This document shows, in pieces, positions 29,656 through 39,929 of a DNA stretch of 64,000 nt (its first letter is position 1; every line of letters starts with the position of its first letter). This stretch comes from Streptococcus suis. GTDB taxonomy: Bacteria > Bacillota > Bacilli > Lactobacillales > Streptococcaceae. A program made the translations under genes and the position numbers. The notes beneath the pieces are model-generated. The model saw nothing but the letters and a program-made list of their open reading frames with translations, had not been told where the DNA came from and searched no databases. The DNA lies in assembly GCF_002960625.1 (NCBI RefSeq), contig NZ_POJH01000029.1:89199-153198 (forward strand), in the 5' to 3' direction.

Positions 29656-31443
29656 TTACTCCATTTGTTTTCTTTTCTCGAGCAATTTTTGTAACTCATC
29701 GAGGGCAATATCAGCATTTCCTACATGGGAATGTTCACGGATTTTCCGTGTTAGGTGTTGATTTTCCTTTCGTAACAATTCCTTGTCACGGCGAAATTCC
29801 AATTCTTCAATTTCATTTTGCGCCACTTCCTTTGGCAGACGCTCTTCCAAAATCCGATACCAGGCTTGTTGAACGGTATCATCTAACTGGGATAAGCCAA
29901 AACTACTAATCTCACCTTGATTTTTCAGTAATTCATATAATACCTGCAATTCCGGTGTCGCAAAATAAAAATCTTCTCGCAAACGAAATTCATTTAAAAT
30001 ATAAGGGTGCTCGACCATACGGTAAAGCAGGTGATTTTCAGTTCGGATAAGACCTGTCAGCCGGGAAATAGCCTGAAGAGGCGGTGCATAGACCTGTTCC
30101 TTCTGTTGATGATAGGCTTGCTGACTTCGTTCCTGTCGCTGATGTAAGCGAACGGCATTCACAGCCTGCTCCACCTGACCATAGTCAAAATCGGATAGGA
30201 CTTCCGCAACCTTATAAATATAAGAATTTTGCGCTGTAATCGACGAAACCCTTGCGATAATCGGAGCAATCCTCTCCACAAATTCTATCTGCATTTGTAG
30301 ATTATCTGGGTTTTCTGGCTTCAGATACTGGATTAAAAATTCCACATCACTAATGCGGGATTTTGTCAAAACCTCTCGCAAGGCTTCTTCAGAATTTCTT
30401 TGTAAAAATTCATCAGGGTCCATATTGTCAGGCAGACTGACAATATCCACCTGAAAATCTCCTAATTCGTCCAACGCTTTCATGGTAGCAGCCTGCCCAG
30501 CTCTATCACCATCGTAGGTCAAAACAATTTTCTTACAAAACTTGGCCAGATGACCAACGTGCTCTCTAGTCAGAGCAGTTCCCATAGAAGCAACCGCATT
30601 TTCAATACCAGCACGGTGGGCTGCAATAACATCCAGAAACCCCTCCATCAGATAGACTTCCCGCTGTTTTTTGATGACCGCCTTGGCCTTATCCAAATGA
30701 TATAGTTCGTAACTTTTATTGAAAATAGCTGTGCTACGAGAATTTTTATACTTGGCTAACTGCTTGTTCTGCAGGTCTTTTTCTGTCCAAATTCGACCTG
30801 AAAAGGCAATCACTCGACCATATTCATCGGTTAGCGGAAACATGACCCGCCCTTGAAAAGCATCGAAGATCATGTTCTGCTCACTGGGATTGAAAAGACC
30901 CGAATGAAGCAGGCTTTCTTCATCGTAGTTCTGGGAAAGTTTCTGATAAAGAATATTTTGTCCATCTGGTGCTAAACCTAGTTGAAAATTCTTAATAACT
31001 TCATCTGTTAAACCACGCTGATGGAGATATTTTCTAGCTTCCTCGCCCATCTTTGTCGTCATCAACAAGGCATGGTAAAACTTTGTCGCATCTTGATGGA
31101 TATCATAAAGAGCTTGATGTGGATTTTCCTTCTTAGGCTGAAAATGATTGGTGGATACTTCTACCTGAAACCCAGCTTTTTCTGCCAAAATGGCTACCGC
31201 GTCAGTGAAAGAAACACCACGGGTTTCCTCAATAAATTTAAAAACATCTCCAGACTTACCACAACCAAAACAATGATAGAACTGTTTATCCTCAATGACG
31301 TTAAAGGAAGGAGTTTTTTCTCCATGAAAGGGACAAAGACCAAGAAAATTGCGTCCTGCCTTGGTCAAAGCAACTGTTTCACCAATCACATCCACGATAT
31401 TGAGGGCTTGTTTGATTTCTGTTATTTTATCTTTTGACAGCAT
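29656..31443 (-). CDS. dnaG: DNA primase
   Basis: A 595-residue primase. The N-terminal CHC2 zinc finger is [11 protein letters not shown]...CFGCGKSGD (~37-65). The Toprim domain has [14 protein letters not shown] (~263) and [12 protein letters not shown] (~307). The C-terminal domain binds the helicase. The GAGGAGG site fixes the start. It synthesises RNA primers at the fork and is co-transcribed with rpoD. Confidence 0.97.
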   Translation of the reverse strand: MLSKDKITEIKQALNIVDVIGETVALTKAGRNFLGLCPFHGEKTPSFNVIEDKQFYHCFGCGKSGDVFKFIEETRGVSFTDAVAILAEKAGFQVEVSTNHFQPKKENPHQALYDIHQDATKFYHALLMTTKMGEEARKYLHQRGLTDEVIKNFQLGLAPDGQNILYQKLSQNYDEESLLHSGLFNPSEQNMIFDAFQGRVMFPLTDEYGRVIAFSGRIWTEKDLQNKQLAKYKNSRSTAIFNKSYELYHLDKAKAVIKKQREVYLMEGFLDVIAAHRAGIENAVASMGTALTREHVGHLAKFCKKIVLTYDGDRAGQAATMKALDELGDFQVDIVSLPDNMDPDEFLQRNSEEALREVLTKSRISDVEFLIQYLKPENPDNLQMQIEFVERIAPIIARVSSITAQNSYIYKVAEVLSDFDYGQVEQAVNAVRLHQRQERSQQAYHQQKEQVYAPPLQAISRLTGLIRTENHLLYRMVEHPYILNEFRLREDFYFATPELQVLYELLKNQGEISSFGLSQLDDTVQQAWYRILEERLPKEVAQNEIEELEFRRDKELLRKENQHLTRKIREHSHVGNADIALDELQKLLEKRKQME

Positions 31444-31557
31444 ATATCCTCCTCAACATCCCATTTGCTAATTGAAAAGTGGACACTCTTCCCTTAGTTT
31501 AACATATTCTATTTTATACCAAAACTTGAAAAATGTAAAATTTCTGAAACAAATTGC

Positions 31558-31585
31558 TTGTAAAATATTTTTTTATGGTTATAAT
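31558..31585 (+). promoter_or_regulatory. Promoter of mscL
   Basis: TTGTAA and TATAAT are spaced by 16 bp, about 40 bp upstream of the mscL start. Confidence 0.6.
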
Positions 31586-31625
31586 AGATAGAGTAAAATT
31601 TTTTATGAAAGGACATATTTAGGAT

Positions 31626-31985
31626 ATGTTGAAAGATTTAAAAGCGTTTTTGTTCCAAGGTAATGTTATTGACCTTGCAGTTGCAGTAATTTTTGGTGCT
31701 GCCTTCAAAGCCATCATCGATTCATTCGTTGCTGACTTGATCACACCATTGTTGCTTACACCAGCTTTGAAAGCTGCTGGCGCAGATAAAATTGCTGACT
31801 TGAGCTGGAATGGTGTTACTTATGGTAACTTCTTGAGCGCTGTTATCAACTTCTTGATCATCGGTACTGTTCTTTTCTTCATCGTTAAGGCTGCTGAAAA
31901 AGCAATGCCTAAGAAAGAAGAAGCGCCTGCTGGTCCAACTCAAGAAGAATTGCTTGCAGAAATCCGCGACTTGTTGAAAAAATAA
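31626..31985 (+). CDS. mscL: Large-conductance mechanosensitive channel
   Basis: A 119-residue membrane channel that opens under hypo-osmotic stress. TM1 (VIDLAVAVIFGAAFKAII, ~15-35) carries the family gate residues, and TM2 is at ~70-90. The C-terminal helix is charged. Monocistronic, between its own promoter and terminator. The AAAGGA upstream is rather far from the ATG (~13 bp) and AGGAT is very close, so initiation may be modest. Confidence 0.95.
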   Translation: MLKDLKAFLFQGNVIDLAVAVIFGAAFKAIIDSFVADLITPLLLTPALKAAGADKIADLSWNGVTYGNFLSAVINFLIIGTVLFFIVKAAEKAMPKKEEAPAGPTQEELLAEIRDLLKK

Positions 31986-31999
31986 TCAATAAGATAGTG

Positions 32000-32020
32000 A
32001 AACAGGCCCTGTGCCTGTTT
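32000..32020 (+). terminator. Terminator of mscL
   Basis: AAACAGGC and GCCTGTTT form an eight-bp stem followed by TTCTTTTTTC. Confidence 0.85.
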
Positions 32021-32045
32021 TTCTTTTTTCACTATGACAAAAAGA

Positions 32046-32071
32046 AGATGTGAGCCAATACTCACATCTTT
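32046..32071 (-). terminator. Terminator of galE
   Basis: AAGATGTGAG and CTCACATCTT form a ten-bp stem with a six-base loop. CTTTTTG follows on the minus strand. Confidence 0.85.
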
Positions 32072-32073
32072 TC

Positions 32074-33087
32074 TTATCCTTCATATCCATTTGGATTTTT
32101 AGACTGCCAGTTCCATGTATCTCGACACATATCCTCAATTGTTTTCTCTGTTTTCCAATCGAGTTCTTCCAAAGCCTTATCGGCTTTAGCATAGCAAGTT
32201 GCCACATCGCCAGGGCGACGGTCTACAATTTTATAAGGTACCGGCACACCGTTCACTTTTTCAAAAGCTTGCACCAGTTCTAAAACACTGGTTCCTTGAC
32301 CAGAACCGAGGTTGTAGGTGTGGACACCTGCTGTCGTTGAGATTTTTTCTAGCGCCTTGATGTGACCAAGAGCCAAGTCAATCACGTGGATATAGTCACG
32401 AACACCAGTTCCATCCACTGTATCATAGTCATTACCAAAGACGCTAAGTTCTGGGCGTTTACCAACAGCAACTTGAGCCACAAACGGCATAAGGTTGTTT
32501 GGAATACCAGCTGGATCTTCACCGATTAGACCTGATTCATGGGCACCGATTGGGTTGAAATAACGGAGAAGGGCGACGCTCCATTCCTTGTCCGCTACTT
32601 CCACATCACGTAGGATTTGTTCCAACATGACTTTTGTGTAACCATAAGGGTTAGTTGCGCTGGTTGGCATGGTTTCAACTAAAGGTGATGGGTTGTTAAG
32701 GCCATAAACCGTTGCGCTGGACGAGAAGACAATCTTCTTGACACCAAACTCTGCCATAACTTCCACCAAAGCCAAAGTAGACATGATATTATTTTCATAA
32801 TACATGACTGGCTTTTCAACAGATTCACCAACCGCCTTATAGCCAGCAAAGTGAATAGCTGATTCAATACTTTCTTTTTCAAAAACCTCACGCAAGGCAA
32901 CCTTATTTGCTACATCCAATTCATAGAAAGTTGGACGTTTGCCAGTGATGGTTTCGATGCGATCCAAAACCAAAATACTTGAGTTGGAGAGATTATCTAC
33001 GATGACAACGTCTTTTCCCAACTTCAACAACTCCACAACGGTGTGACTACCAATATAGCCAGCTCCACCTGTAACCAAGATACTCAT
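32074..33087 (-). CDS. galE: UDP-glucose 4-epimerase
   Basis: A 337-residue short-chain dehydrogenase-type epimerase interconverting UDP-glucose and UDP-galactose. NAD-binding GGAGYIGSH is at 7-15, catalytic YxxxK is YGYTK (~149-153), and the Ser/Thr is in FSSSATVYG. It supplies galactose for capsule and surface polysaccharides. Monocistronic, with AGGAG upstream. Confidence 0.96.
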   Translation of the reverse strand: MSILVTGGAGYIGSHTVVELLKLGKDVVIVDNLSNSSILVLDRIETITGKRPTFYELDVANKVALREVFEKESIESAIHFAGYKAVGESVEKPVMYYENNIMSTLALVEVMAEFGVKKIVFSSSATVYGLNNPSPLVETMPTSATNPYGYTKVMLEQILRDVEVADKEWSVALLRYFNPIGAHESGLIGEDPAGIPNNLMPFVAQVAVGKRPELSVFGNDYDTVDGTGVRDYIHVIDLALGHIKALEKISTTAGVHTYNLGSGQGTSVLELVQAFEKVNGVPVPYKIVDRRPGDVATCYAKADKALEELDWKTEKTIEDMCRDTWNWQSKNPNGYEG

Positions 33088-33159
33088 ATATACTCCTTTT
33101 CACTTGGACAATATTTTATATACCTATTATAAGTTAGACAGGCTGAAAAGTAAACAAAA

Positions 33160-33177
33160 AACAGCCCTCAGGCTGTT
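33160..33177 (-). terminator. Terminator of rpsU
   Basis: AACAGCC-CTCA-GGCTGTT is followed on the minus strand by TTTTTTG. Confidence 0.85.
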
Positions 33178-33186
33178 CAAATTCAA

Positions 33187-33363
33187 TTAGAATTTTTTAC
33201 GCTTGCGAGCTGCTTCTGATTTACGTTTACGTTTTACAGATGGTTTCTCGTAGAATTCGCGTTTGCGTGTTTCTTGAAGAGTACCAGCTTTAGTAACCGC
33301 ACGTTTGAAACGACGAAGAGCATCATCAAGTGATTCGTTCTTGCGTACTACTGTTTTTGACAT
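33187..33363 (-). CDS. rpsU: 30S ribosomal protein S21
   Basis: A 58-residue basic protein ([20 protein letters not shown]...). The start at 33363 follows AGGGGAG; an in-frame codon 24 bases upstream is not favoured. S21 contacts the 16S 3' end near the anti-Shine-Dalgarno. It stands apart from dnaG-rpoD here, in its own transcription unit. Confidence 0.97.
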
Positions 33364-33446
33364 TATTTTCACTCCCCTCAATTTCAAAGTCTTACTTATT
33401 TTACTGTAAATTCACCACATTGTCAAGAGGTTTTTCTTGGCTAATG

Positions 33447-34061
33447 TTATTTTTTAACCATCCTAAGCCACAGCAAAGAGAGCGCTTCATATAGGATGAA
33501 AAAGAGAATAAAGCAATGAAGGAAAAATTCCTGTGGAAGTATATAAATAACCGGATCTTTCAGTGGGTCAAAGAGCCAGGTAGAATCACCTGGAAATAGC
33601 AGATGATGGAAGAGGACAAAGAAACTATCAAAACCAATCAGCATGCCCATCACTGCAATCATCACGGGAGCAAGAGCCATCCACATAAAAACAGTTCGAT
33701 AGAATTTTCCATATCCTTTTCGCACCACTTCTTTCCAAAAATAGAAAATCGCAGGCAAACTAATCAGGAAAATAACCTGTGCCAGATGAAAGAGGCCTTT
33801 CACATCCGCAAAATGTTTGAGACCATCAGTTGAAGAGGAAAAATTTGGCATATCTAAAACACTTGCAAATGGATTGGTCAGATAGTTCATCAAAATATTA
33901 AAATCATAGGAAATATCTGATGACTTCATGTAAACAACTTTTTCCAACCCTAAAAAAGAAATCTCAAGCGGATAAATTAGCCAAGCTAGATAGATGGTAC
34001 CTAGAACTGCTGCCGACAAGACAAATAAAATCGTTCCGATAATCTGTAACTTAGTTCTCAT
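33447..34061 (-). CDS. DUF1461 (TIGR01906-type) integral membrane protein
   Basis: A 204-residue membrane protein with about five helices (~7-30, 85-110, 120-145, 150-165 and 175-198). It is common in Streptococcus next to the NagD-like phosphatase. Function unknown. The start at 34061 lies inside the last codons of the phosphatase gene with GGAG ahead, so the two are coupled. Confidence 0.85.
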   Translation of the reverse strand: MRTKLQIIGTILFVLSAAVLGTIYLAWLIYPLEISFLGLEKVVYMKSSDISYDFNILMNYLTNPFASVLDMPNFSSSTDGLKHFADVKGLFHLAQVIFLISLPAIFYFWKEVVRKGYGKFYRTVFMWMALAPVMIAVMGMLIGFDSFFVLFHHLLFPGDSTWLFDPLKDPVIYILPQEFFLHCFILFFILYEALSLLWLRMVKK

Positions 34062-34824
34062 CAAAACTCCATTCATCTAGGCTGTTGAGGACATGGGTCG
34101 GAGCAAGGGGCAAGTCTGCTACTTCTTCTGGCTTGGTAAATCCAGTCAGGACTAAAAGAGTTGGAAAACCATTGTCAATCCCAGCCCGAATATCTGTCAG
34201 GTAGTTATCCCCCACCATAACCGTTTGGCTACGCTCTGTGCCTAAAATCTCCAGAGCCTTGTCCATGATAATGGCCTCAGGCTTGCCAATAAAGATCGGC
34301 TCTACTCGGGTAGCAGCTTTCAAAAGTGCAATCAATGAACCAGCACCTGGCAAGTGACCACGCTCCGTCGGAATGTTGAGGTCAGGATTGGTACCAATAA
34401 AAGTCGCTCCCTTTTGAATAGCCAGGGTAGCAATAGTCAGTTTTTCATAGGTCAGCTGGGTATCCAGGCCGACAACAACATAGGCTGGATTTTCCGTATC
34501 TTCCACATAACCAGCCTCAAAAATGGCAGACTTGAGCCCGTCTTCTCCAATGACATAGACTGTCTTTTCCTTGCCCAAGTCATTCATATAATCTACTGTA
34601 GCCAGACTGGCCGTATAGATGGTTTCAAGCGGTGTTTGGATATTAAAATTCTCCGCCAACATAGCCTGCACCATCTCAGGACGGCGGGTGGTATTGTTGG
34701 TCACAAATAGATAGGGAATGTTGCGCTCCTGCAAGCCATGAATAAACCGTTCACCAGCAGGAATTCGTTTCTTCCCCTCATAAATAGTTCCGTCTAAATC
34801 AATCAAATAACCTTGATAGGTCAT
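34051..34824 (-). CDS. HAD-superfamily phosphatase (NagD/TIGR01457 type)
   Basis: A 257-residue hydrolase with the nucleophile motif [11 protein letters not shown] (~7-17), [10 protein letters not shown] (motif II) and [18 protein letters not shown] (motifs III/IV, ~205). It probably dephosphorylates small sugar or nucleotide phosphates in the cytoplasm. It lies nine bases after the NUDIX remnant, with which it was presumably an operon before the insertion. Confidence 0.92.
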   Translation of the reverse strand: MTYQGYLIDLDGTIYEGKKRIPAGERFIHGLQERNIPYLFVTNNTTRRPEMVQAMLAENFNIQTPLETIYTASLATVDYMNDLGKEKTVYVIGEDGLKSAIFEAGYVEDTENPAYVVVGLDTQLTYEKLTIATLAIQKGATFIGTNPDLNIPTERGHLPGAGSLIALLKAATRVEPIFIGKPEAIIMDKALEILGTERSQTVMVGDNYLTDIRAGIDNGFPTLLVLTGFTKPEEVADLPLAPTHVLNSLDEWSFDEN

Positions 34825-34833
34825 ACTTTCTCC

Positions 34834-35165
34834 TTAATCAAATCGTGTTTCCCAGTGCTCAGATCCACTAGCTTCCAAGCAAAGTGCTAACTGCTCAGGA
34901 GTATTTTTCCCAAGCGAGAGCGGCGGTAAATCGTCTAAGCTGAAAAAGCCACTGGCAACTGTTTCCGAATTGGGCTGAAATTCTCCGCCAAGGAGACGGC
35001 ATAGAATGAAGACCTTGATCACACGGTGGGCAGACTTGGCAGGATTGTTCTTGTGCTTGTCCAAAATCGCCACCACACGTTGAGCCTCCACATCCAGCCC
35101 CGCTTCTTCCTTGACTTCCTTGACCACATTGTCCTTGACAGACTGGTCCACATCGCACCAACCCT
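34834..35165 (-). pseudogene. NUDIX hydrolase (mutT-like), 5' end removed by element insertion
   Basis: The frame from about 35165 reads EGWCDVDQSVKDNVVKEVKEEAGL, the Nudix-box region with the REEAG-equivalent EVKEEAGL. It continues to a normal C-terminus (HWETRFD). About half of the usual N-terminal part is missing. Upstream of ~35165 the sequence changes to the AT-rich edge of the recombinase-bearing element. A residual ORF could start at 35151, but it would lack the N-terminal fold. mutT-type genes are, to my knowledge, reported ICE targets in S. suis. Confidence 0.75.
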
Positions 35166-35237
35166 CTTATGTCAAGGAATTGACGAAAATTTTATTCATT
35201 TTTCAATTGATTATATCACATTTTCTAAATGCAAGAA

Positions 35238-35260
35238 AGAGACTTGAATACCAAGTCCCT
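35238..35260 (-). terminator. Terminator of the serine recombinase operon
   Basis: GACTTG-AATAC-CAAGTC with extra flanking pairs is followed by TTTCTT on the minus strand. It lies just after the stop of the last recombinase gene. Confidence 0.6.
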
Positions 35261-35267
35261 TCTTAAG

Positions 35268-36704
35268 TTATTTATAGATAACCTCAAAGAAGCCCAAACA
35301 GTCGACGATGACTTTCTCAACATGAGTTTCTATTACTTCTCTTGATAAGGTCTGGCCACTAAATTTATCAGCTACTTTAGTCGTTTGTAAGTTCTCCTCT
35401 AAATGTACTATTTTGTCATCTAACTCTTGCTTTTTAGCGATATAATCATCACGAGTGATACGATTTTCCTTATAATCTTGGAAAGCGGCCAATTTCTTTT
35501 CCTTTAGCTTCTCTATGTCATGGAGTAGATTAACTCTCAATAGTTTTCTTGGTTCTTGAGATTTATTCTTCAAATCCTCAAAAATAACCTTCTCAATCTT
35601 ATCTACTTTACAAGAATGCATCGAATGCCCTTGACTTTTACAGTAGCGACAATAAAAATAATGGCCTTGATTATGATTTCTAATTAGAGACAAACGATGT
35701 TGGCAGTGTTCACAGAAAACAAAACCACGTAAAACAATATCTTCTGTCGAACGAGATTTCTGCTGAGACTGATGAGTTCTTCGTGACTGTCGAGCTCGAT
35801 GTGCCTGCTCGAATTCTTCAGGAGTAACAAGAGCCTCATGGTTATTTTCAATCCGCTCCCATTCTGATTGAGGGCGTGTAATATGCTTGCCCTTAATATA
35901 GGTCCTCGTGTTAAAGAGGTAAGTGCCTTTATAAGCTTCGTTTTTCAGTATTTGTCGGACGGTATTTGAGGTCCAAATATTACGTTGTTGCTCATCAGTT
36001 AAAATAATTGACTTCTGATATTTGGCTTGACTGACTTGCATTTTCCTCTCAGCTGGAGTAATGGTCTTCTCCTCATTAAGGAGTAATGCAATCTTTTTAT
36101 CCCCCAGTCCCTCAATACTTAATCTGAAGATTTGTCTCACGATAGGTGCTACAGCCGCATCAATGATAATCTTAAAGCGATCTGTAGGGTCTTTGAGATA
36201 GCCAAACGGTGGTAACCAACTCATATTCTTGCCTGAACGCTTCATAGTATTCATAGCACTTTTGACTTTCTCAGAAACATCCTTGGCATAAAATTCATTA
36301 AGTAAATTCTTAAAGGAGACATCAATCTCAACACCATTATTCTCTGAAGTAAGACTATCATATTGGTCATTTAGAGCAATGAACCTCACTCCTAAAAAGG
36401 GGAATATGTTTTCCAAGTAGTTCCCTAACTCCAGATAATCACGCATAAATCGTGAGAGGTCTTTAACAATAATATGACGAATCTCGCCGGACTTAACTCT
36501 TGTCATCAACCGCTGAAAAGCTGGGCGATTGACGCTTGTCCCTGAGAAACCATCGTCCACAAATTCTTCTCGCTGAAAGTTTTGGAAGTCAGAAGAATTA
36601 TCAAGAAAATGATGAAGTAGATGTCTTTGATTGACAATGGAATTGCTTTCATCAGTTCCAGCCTCATCGACAGATAGTCTAAGGTATAAAGCCACTTTAG
36701 ACAT
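35268..36704 (-). CDS. Large serine recombinase (third of triplet)
   Basis: A 478-residue site-specific recombinase. The N-terminal resolvase domain has YLRLSVDEAG with the nucleophilic Ser and IIVKDLSRFMRDYLELG. The recombinase domain is in the middle. The zinc ribbon is FVFCEHCQHRL...YFYCRYCKS (~310-340), and a coiled coil runs at ~380-440. The ATG at 36704 (GGAGG upstream) overlaps the previous gene by eight bases. It acts with the next two genes to integrate or excise the element. Confidence 0.92.
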   Translation of the reverse strand: MSKVALYLRLSVDEAGTDESNSIVNQRHLLHHFLDNSSDFQNFQREEFVDDGFSGTSVNRPAFQRLMTRVKSGEIRHIIVKDLSRFMRDYLELGNYLENIFPFLGVRFIALNDQYDSLTSENNGVEIDVSFKNLLNEFYAKDVSEKVKSAMNTMKRSGKNMSWLPPFGYLKDPTDRFKIIIDAAVAPIVRQIFRLSIEGLGDKKIALLLNEEKTITPAERKMQVSQAKYQKSIILTDEQQRNIWTSNTVRQILKNEAYKGTYLFNTRTYIKGKHITRPQSEWERIENNHEALVTPEEFEQAHRARQSRRTHQSQQKSRSTEDIVLRGFVFCEHCQHRLSLIRNHNQGHYFYCRYCKSQGHSMHSCKVDKIEKVIFEDLKNKSQEPRKLLRVNLLHDIEKLKEKKLAAFQDYKENRITRDDYIAKKQELDDKIVHLEENLQTTKVADKFSGQTLSREVIETHVEKVIVDCLGFFEVIYK

Positions 36705-38301
36705 TCTCCACACCTCCTATCTGACAGCGAAACGTAATCGTCACCTGTTTATTCACACCAACTTCGATGCGTTCGATGATTGCCTGTAATAGTTCCGAGG
36801 TTAGGCTATCTGTTCCTTGGCATTGAGTTAGCGATTTGATCCAATTTATCTGCTTCTGATGTTCTTCTTCCAGTTGCCCGATAGCCGTCTCACAATGTCT
36901 TATTTCCTGTGAAAGTATCCCTATTTGAGCTTCCTTCTCTGATTTTTGAGTGAGATAGGCTGTTTTTTCAGTTCGTACCAAACTATATGAAGCATATAAA
37001 TCACTTATTTCTTCTCGTAAGCGCATGATAGCTTGTTGGTGCTGTCTTTCTTGCTTATGATAAGTATTGATACAATCCTCTTTTCTGGTTCTCAACCTTG
37101 ATGTTAGCTGTTTTATTCCTCCTAAACGATTCAGTTCATCTTGAATGAACTCCGAGATAATTCTATCTAAAGCCTTTTCACTAATATAAACGGTCTGCTT
37201 TGTTACATGATCCGAATCATAGATATAATCCATAAATGTATAATAATCTTCATTCTTAAAATGCTTACAGTATCTAGGTAACTGGGTATACTTTCCATGT
37301 GCATAAATCAAACCCTTATAACGATTCGGAGTTCGTTCCCTAGTAGAAAGTTTTTGCGATTTTCGGCTTCTTGAATGTTGTAGAATTCTGCTATAATCCT
37401 CTTGACTGATATAGGATTTATGAGCATTTTCATAACGAATCGGCTGACTCTCTAACAAATTCTTACTGCGTGTTCTCTGAAGCAATTCTCCACGATAAAC
37501 TGGCATTTTAACCAGGCGAAGTAAATTGCCCGATTTCCAAAGTCGATGATCACAGTCAATTCTATAGAGATCTCCAGTTTCCCGATATGCCAGCGGTACT
37601 GCAATTCTATGCTCATTCAAATATGCAGCTATTTTCGGCATTGATTGGCCTTCAATCGCTTTTCGAAAAATAGTATCAAGAACTGGCTTTACTTGATGAT
37701 CAATAATTAATCGTGTTCCTTGTTCCTGTTTATCTAATTGATAACCATAAGGCGCTGATGTACCGATATAATAACCCTTACTAGCTTGATGAATATTGTA
37801 GGATGTCAATTTTTTTGAAATCTCTTTAGAATAAAGGTCGTTAACTAAATTCTTAATTTCTACCTCAAACGACTTCTTTTCTCCAAGTCCGTTAAGGGTA
37901 TCAAGGTTATCATTGATAGAGATGAAACGAACGCCCAAGAAAGGGAAAACTTTATCAATAAGACGCCCCATCTCAATATAATCCCTACCTAGACGTGATA
38001 AGTCTCTAATCAGAATACAATTGATAAGACCCTTTTTGACATCTCCCATCATTTCTTGAAAGGCAGGGCGATTAAACTTCGTGCCTGAATACTCATAGTC
38101 AGTATATGTTTTGGCAACCATTAAGCCCTTAGCTTTGGCGAATGTTCTCGCTAAGCCTTCTTGAGTCTCTAATGACTGTGATTTATTTCTCCAAGTTTCT
38201 GTTCTTTCCTTCGATAATCTAATGTAAATACCAGTTCGATAAGTTGTAACCTGAATGGTATCTGTTTCTTCTGTACAGTAGCGGTTCTTCGTGCGAGCCA
38301 T
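36697..38301 (-). CDS. Large serine recombinase (second of triplet), zinc ribbon degenerate
   Basis: A 534-residue recombinase. The catalytic domain is intact (IYIRLSKERTE with Ser; CILIRDLSRLGRDYIEMG). Where its partners have CxxC pairs, it reads YAHGKYTQLPRYCKHF, so the zinc ribbon appears lost. A long coiled coil follows (~400-490). It may play an accessory role. The ATG overlaps the upstream stop in ATGA. Confidence 0.9.
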   Translation of the reverse strand: MARTKNRYCTEETDTIQVTTYRTGIYIRLSKERTETWRNKSQSLETQEGLARTFAKAKGLMVAKTYTDYEYSGTKFNRPAFQEMMGDVKKGLINCILIRDLSRLGRDYIEMGRLIDKVFPFLGVRFISINDNLDTLNGLGEKKSFEVEIKNLVNDLYSKEISKKLTSYNIHQASKGYYIGTSAPYGYQLDKQEQGTRLIIDHQVKPVLDTIFRKAIEGQSMPKIAAYLNEHRIAVPLAYRETGDLYRIDCDHRLWKSGNLLRLVKMPVYRGELLQRTRSKNLLESQPIRYENAHKSYISQEDYSRILQHSRSRKSQKLSTRERTPNRYKGLIYAHGKYTQLPRYCKHFKNEDYYTFMDYIYDSDHVTKQTVYISEKALDRIISEFIQDELNRLGGIKQLTSRLRTRKEDCINTYHKQERQHQQAIMRLREEISDLYASYSLVRTEKTAYLTQKSEKEAQIGILSQEIRHCETAIGQLEEEHQKQINWIKSLTQCQGTDSLTSELLQAIIERIEVGVNKQVTITFRCQIGGVENV

Positions 38302-39875
38302 CAAACCACCTCCGTTTCCAGATGTGAAAACTGTTGGAGCATATCCAACTCTTTCATATCATGAATGACTAGCGTAATCTCATGGTCTTCTCCAATATCA
38401 ATCCGATCTAAGAGAGAAACCAATGTCAAGCGGTTTAAGTAGTCTGTCTCTCTCAACTCACTTAACTGCTTCAACCAAGCTTCCCTATCTTGAAGCTTAT
38501 GATAGAGTTCCTGAGCTAATCCTTTTTTTAGAGCAATGGTTTCTTCAACCTGCTTCAGCTTTTGGCGATAATGTCGCTGAAATTCCTGATACTCCGACTC
38601 ATTGATAAGACCATCATCTAGGTCCACATACAGGGAGTGAAGTAATCGCTCATACTTCTTGCGTTCGGTCACTAGTAGCGTAAAGTCAATTTCAAGAAAT
38701 GACTCTTCTGACAGATAGTCAGGGATACGTTCAATCAGATAGGACTTCCACTCTAGGTGTTGAGCTATCAAGGTTGAAATGACTTCCAGCAGACTATCGT
38801 GCTTAATAGCGTGACGGCTACAACCTTGTCCCTTGTTGTATGTACTACAAATGTACTGATTAGTCTCTGTTTGCTTGTAACGGACTTTTCGCTGTATCAT
38901 CTGCGATTGACAGTCTTTACAAAAGAGTAAGCCTACAAACAAAGATGGCTGACCTTTTCCATTCTTGACATCTCTAAGTAATAAGCGATTGGCAATCTCA
39001 AAGGTGCTTTCAGATACAATACCTTCATGTGTTTTATCTACCCGCACCCAGTCATCTGGACTGACCTTTAGAGACTGTTGCGATTTGTAATTCAGTTTCG
39101 TATGTTTTCCCTGCTCCAAAGTCCCTGTATAAACTCTATTGACCAGAATACGATTAACCAATTTGGTACTCCACTGATTAGAGGTACCATAAAATCCCTT
39201 GAAATTTTCTTGACAAGATTTCTTATGTTGAAGTGGGGTTGCGATGCCAGCTTTATTAAGATAAGTAGCAATCCTATTTGAAGAATACCCCTCTAGCTTG
39301 AGCCTAAAGATTTTTTCAATGATAGGACGAATACTCTCATCCACTACTAGGTGGTTCCTCTCGTTATCGTCTTTGCAATAACCGTAAGGAGCAAATGCTC
39401 CTATAAATTCTCCGTTCTGGCGCTTAGCCTTTTGTGTGCTACGGACTTTCATGGAAATATCCCGACAGTAGCTATCATTGATAAGACTTTTAATCGGCAG
39501 AACTAGGTGTGTTTCATTTGTATCCGCAGTCAAGCTATCATAATGATCATTGACCGAGATAAACCTCACACCAATGGAAGGGAAAATCCTTTGAATATAC
39601 TTCCCAGTCTCAATATAGTCTCGCCCAAACCGAGATAAGTCTTTGACGATAATTGTATCTATCCTTTTCTCATTAACCATTGTCATCATGCGGTTGAAAT
39701 CAGGACGATTAAAGGTTAAACCACTAATACCATCATCTACAAATTCTTCTAAAATGATAAGGTCATGCTTTTCAGCGTAGTCTCTTAAAAGTGAACGCTG
39801 ATTGACAATGGAGTTACTTTCGATATTATCTCCATCATCTCGTGATAGGCGTAAATAAATACAGGCTTGTGTCAT
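38301..39875 (-). CDS. Large serine recombinase (first of triplet)
   Basis: A 524-residue recombinase with YLRLSRDDGD (nucleophile), IIVKDLSRFGRDYIETG, a recombinase domain and zinc-ribbon residues LLFCKDCQSQM...YICSTYNKGQGC. A coiled coil follows at ~430-480. The start at 39875 follows AAGGAG by six bases; an upstream in-frame codon has no site. It is first in the overlapping three-gene operon. Confidence 0.92.
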   Translation of the reverse strand: MTQACIYLRLSRDDGDNIESNSIVNQRSLLRDYAEKHDLIILEEFVDDGISGLTFNRPDFNRMMTMVNEKRIDTIIVKDLSRFGRDYIETGKYIQRIFPSIGVRFISVNDHYDSLTADTNETHLVLPIKSLINDSYCRDISMKVRSTQKAKRQNGEFIGAFAPYGYCKDDNERNHLVVDESIRPIIEKIFRLKLEGYSSNRIATYLNKAGIATPLQHKKSCQENFKGFYGTSNQWSTKLVNRILVNRVYTGTLEQGKHTKLNYKSQQSLKVSPDDWVRVDKTHEGIVSESTFEIANRLLLRDVKNGKGQPSLFVGLLFCKDCQSQMIQRKVRYKQTETNQYICSTYNKGQGCSRHAIKHDSLLEVISTLIAQHLEWKSYLIERIPDYLSEESFLEIDFTLLVTERKKYERLLHSLYVDLDDGLINESEYQEFQRHYRQKLKQVEETIALKKGLAQELYHKLQDREAWLKQLSELRETDYLNRLTLVSLLDRIDIGEDHEITLVIHDMKELDMLQQFSHLETEVV

Positions 39876-39929
39876 TGTTTTCTCCTTAATCGATATTCTT
39901 AGGTGCGGATCGATCAAGGATTAAAGTTC

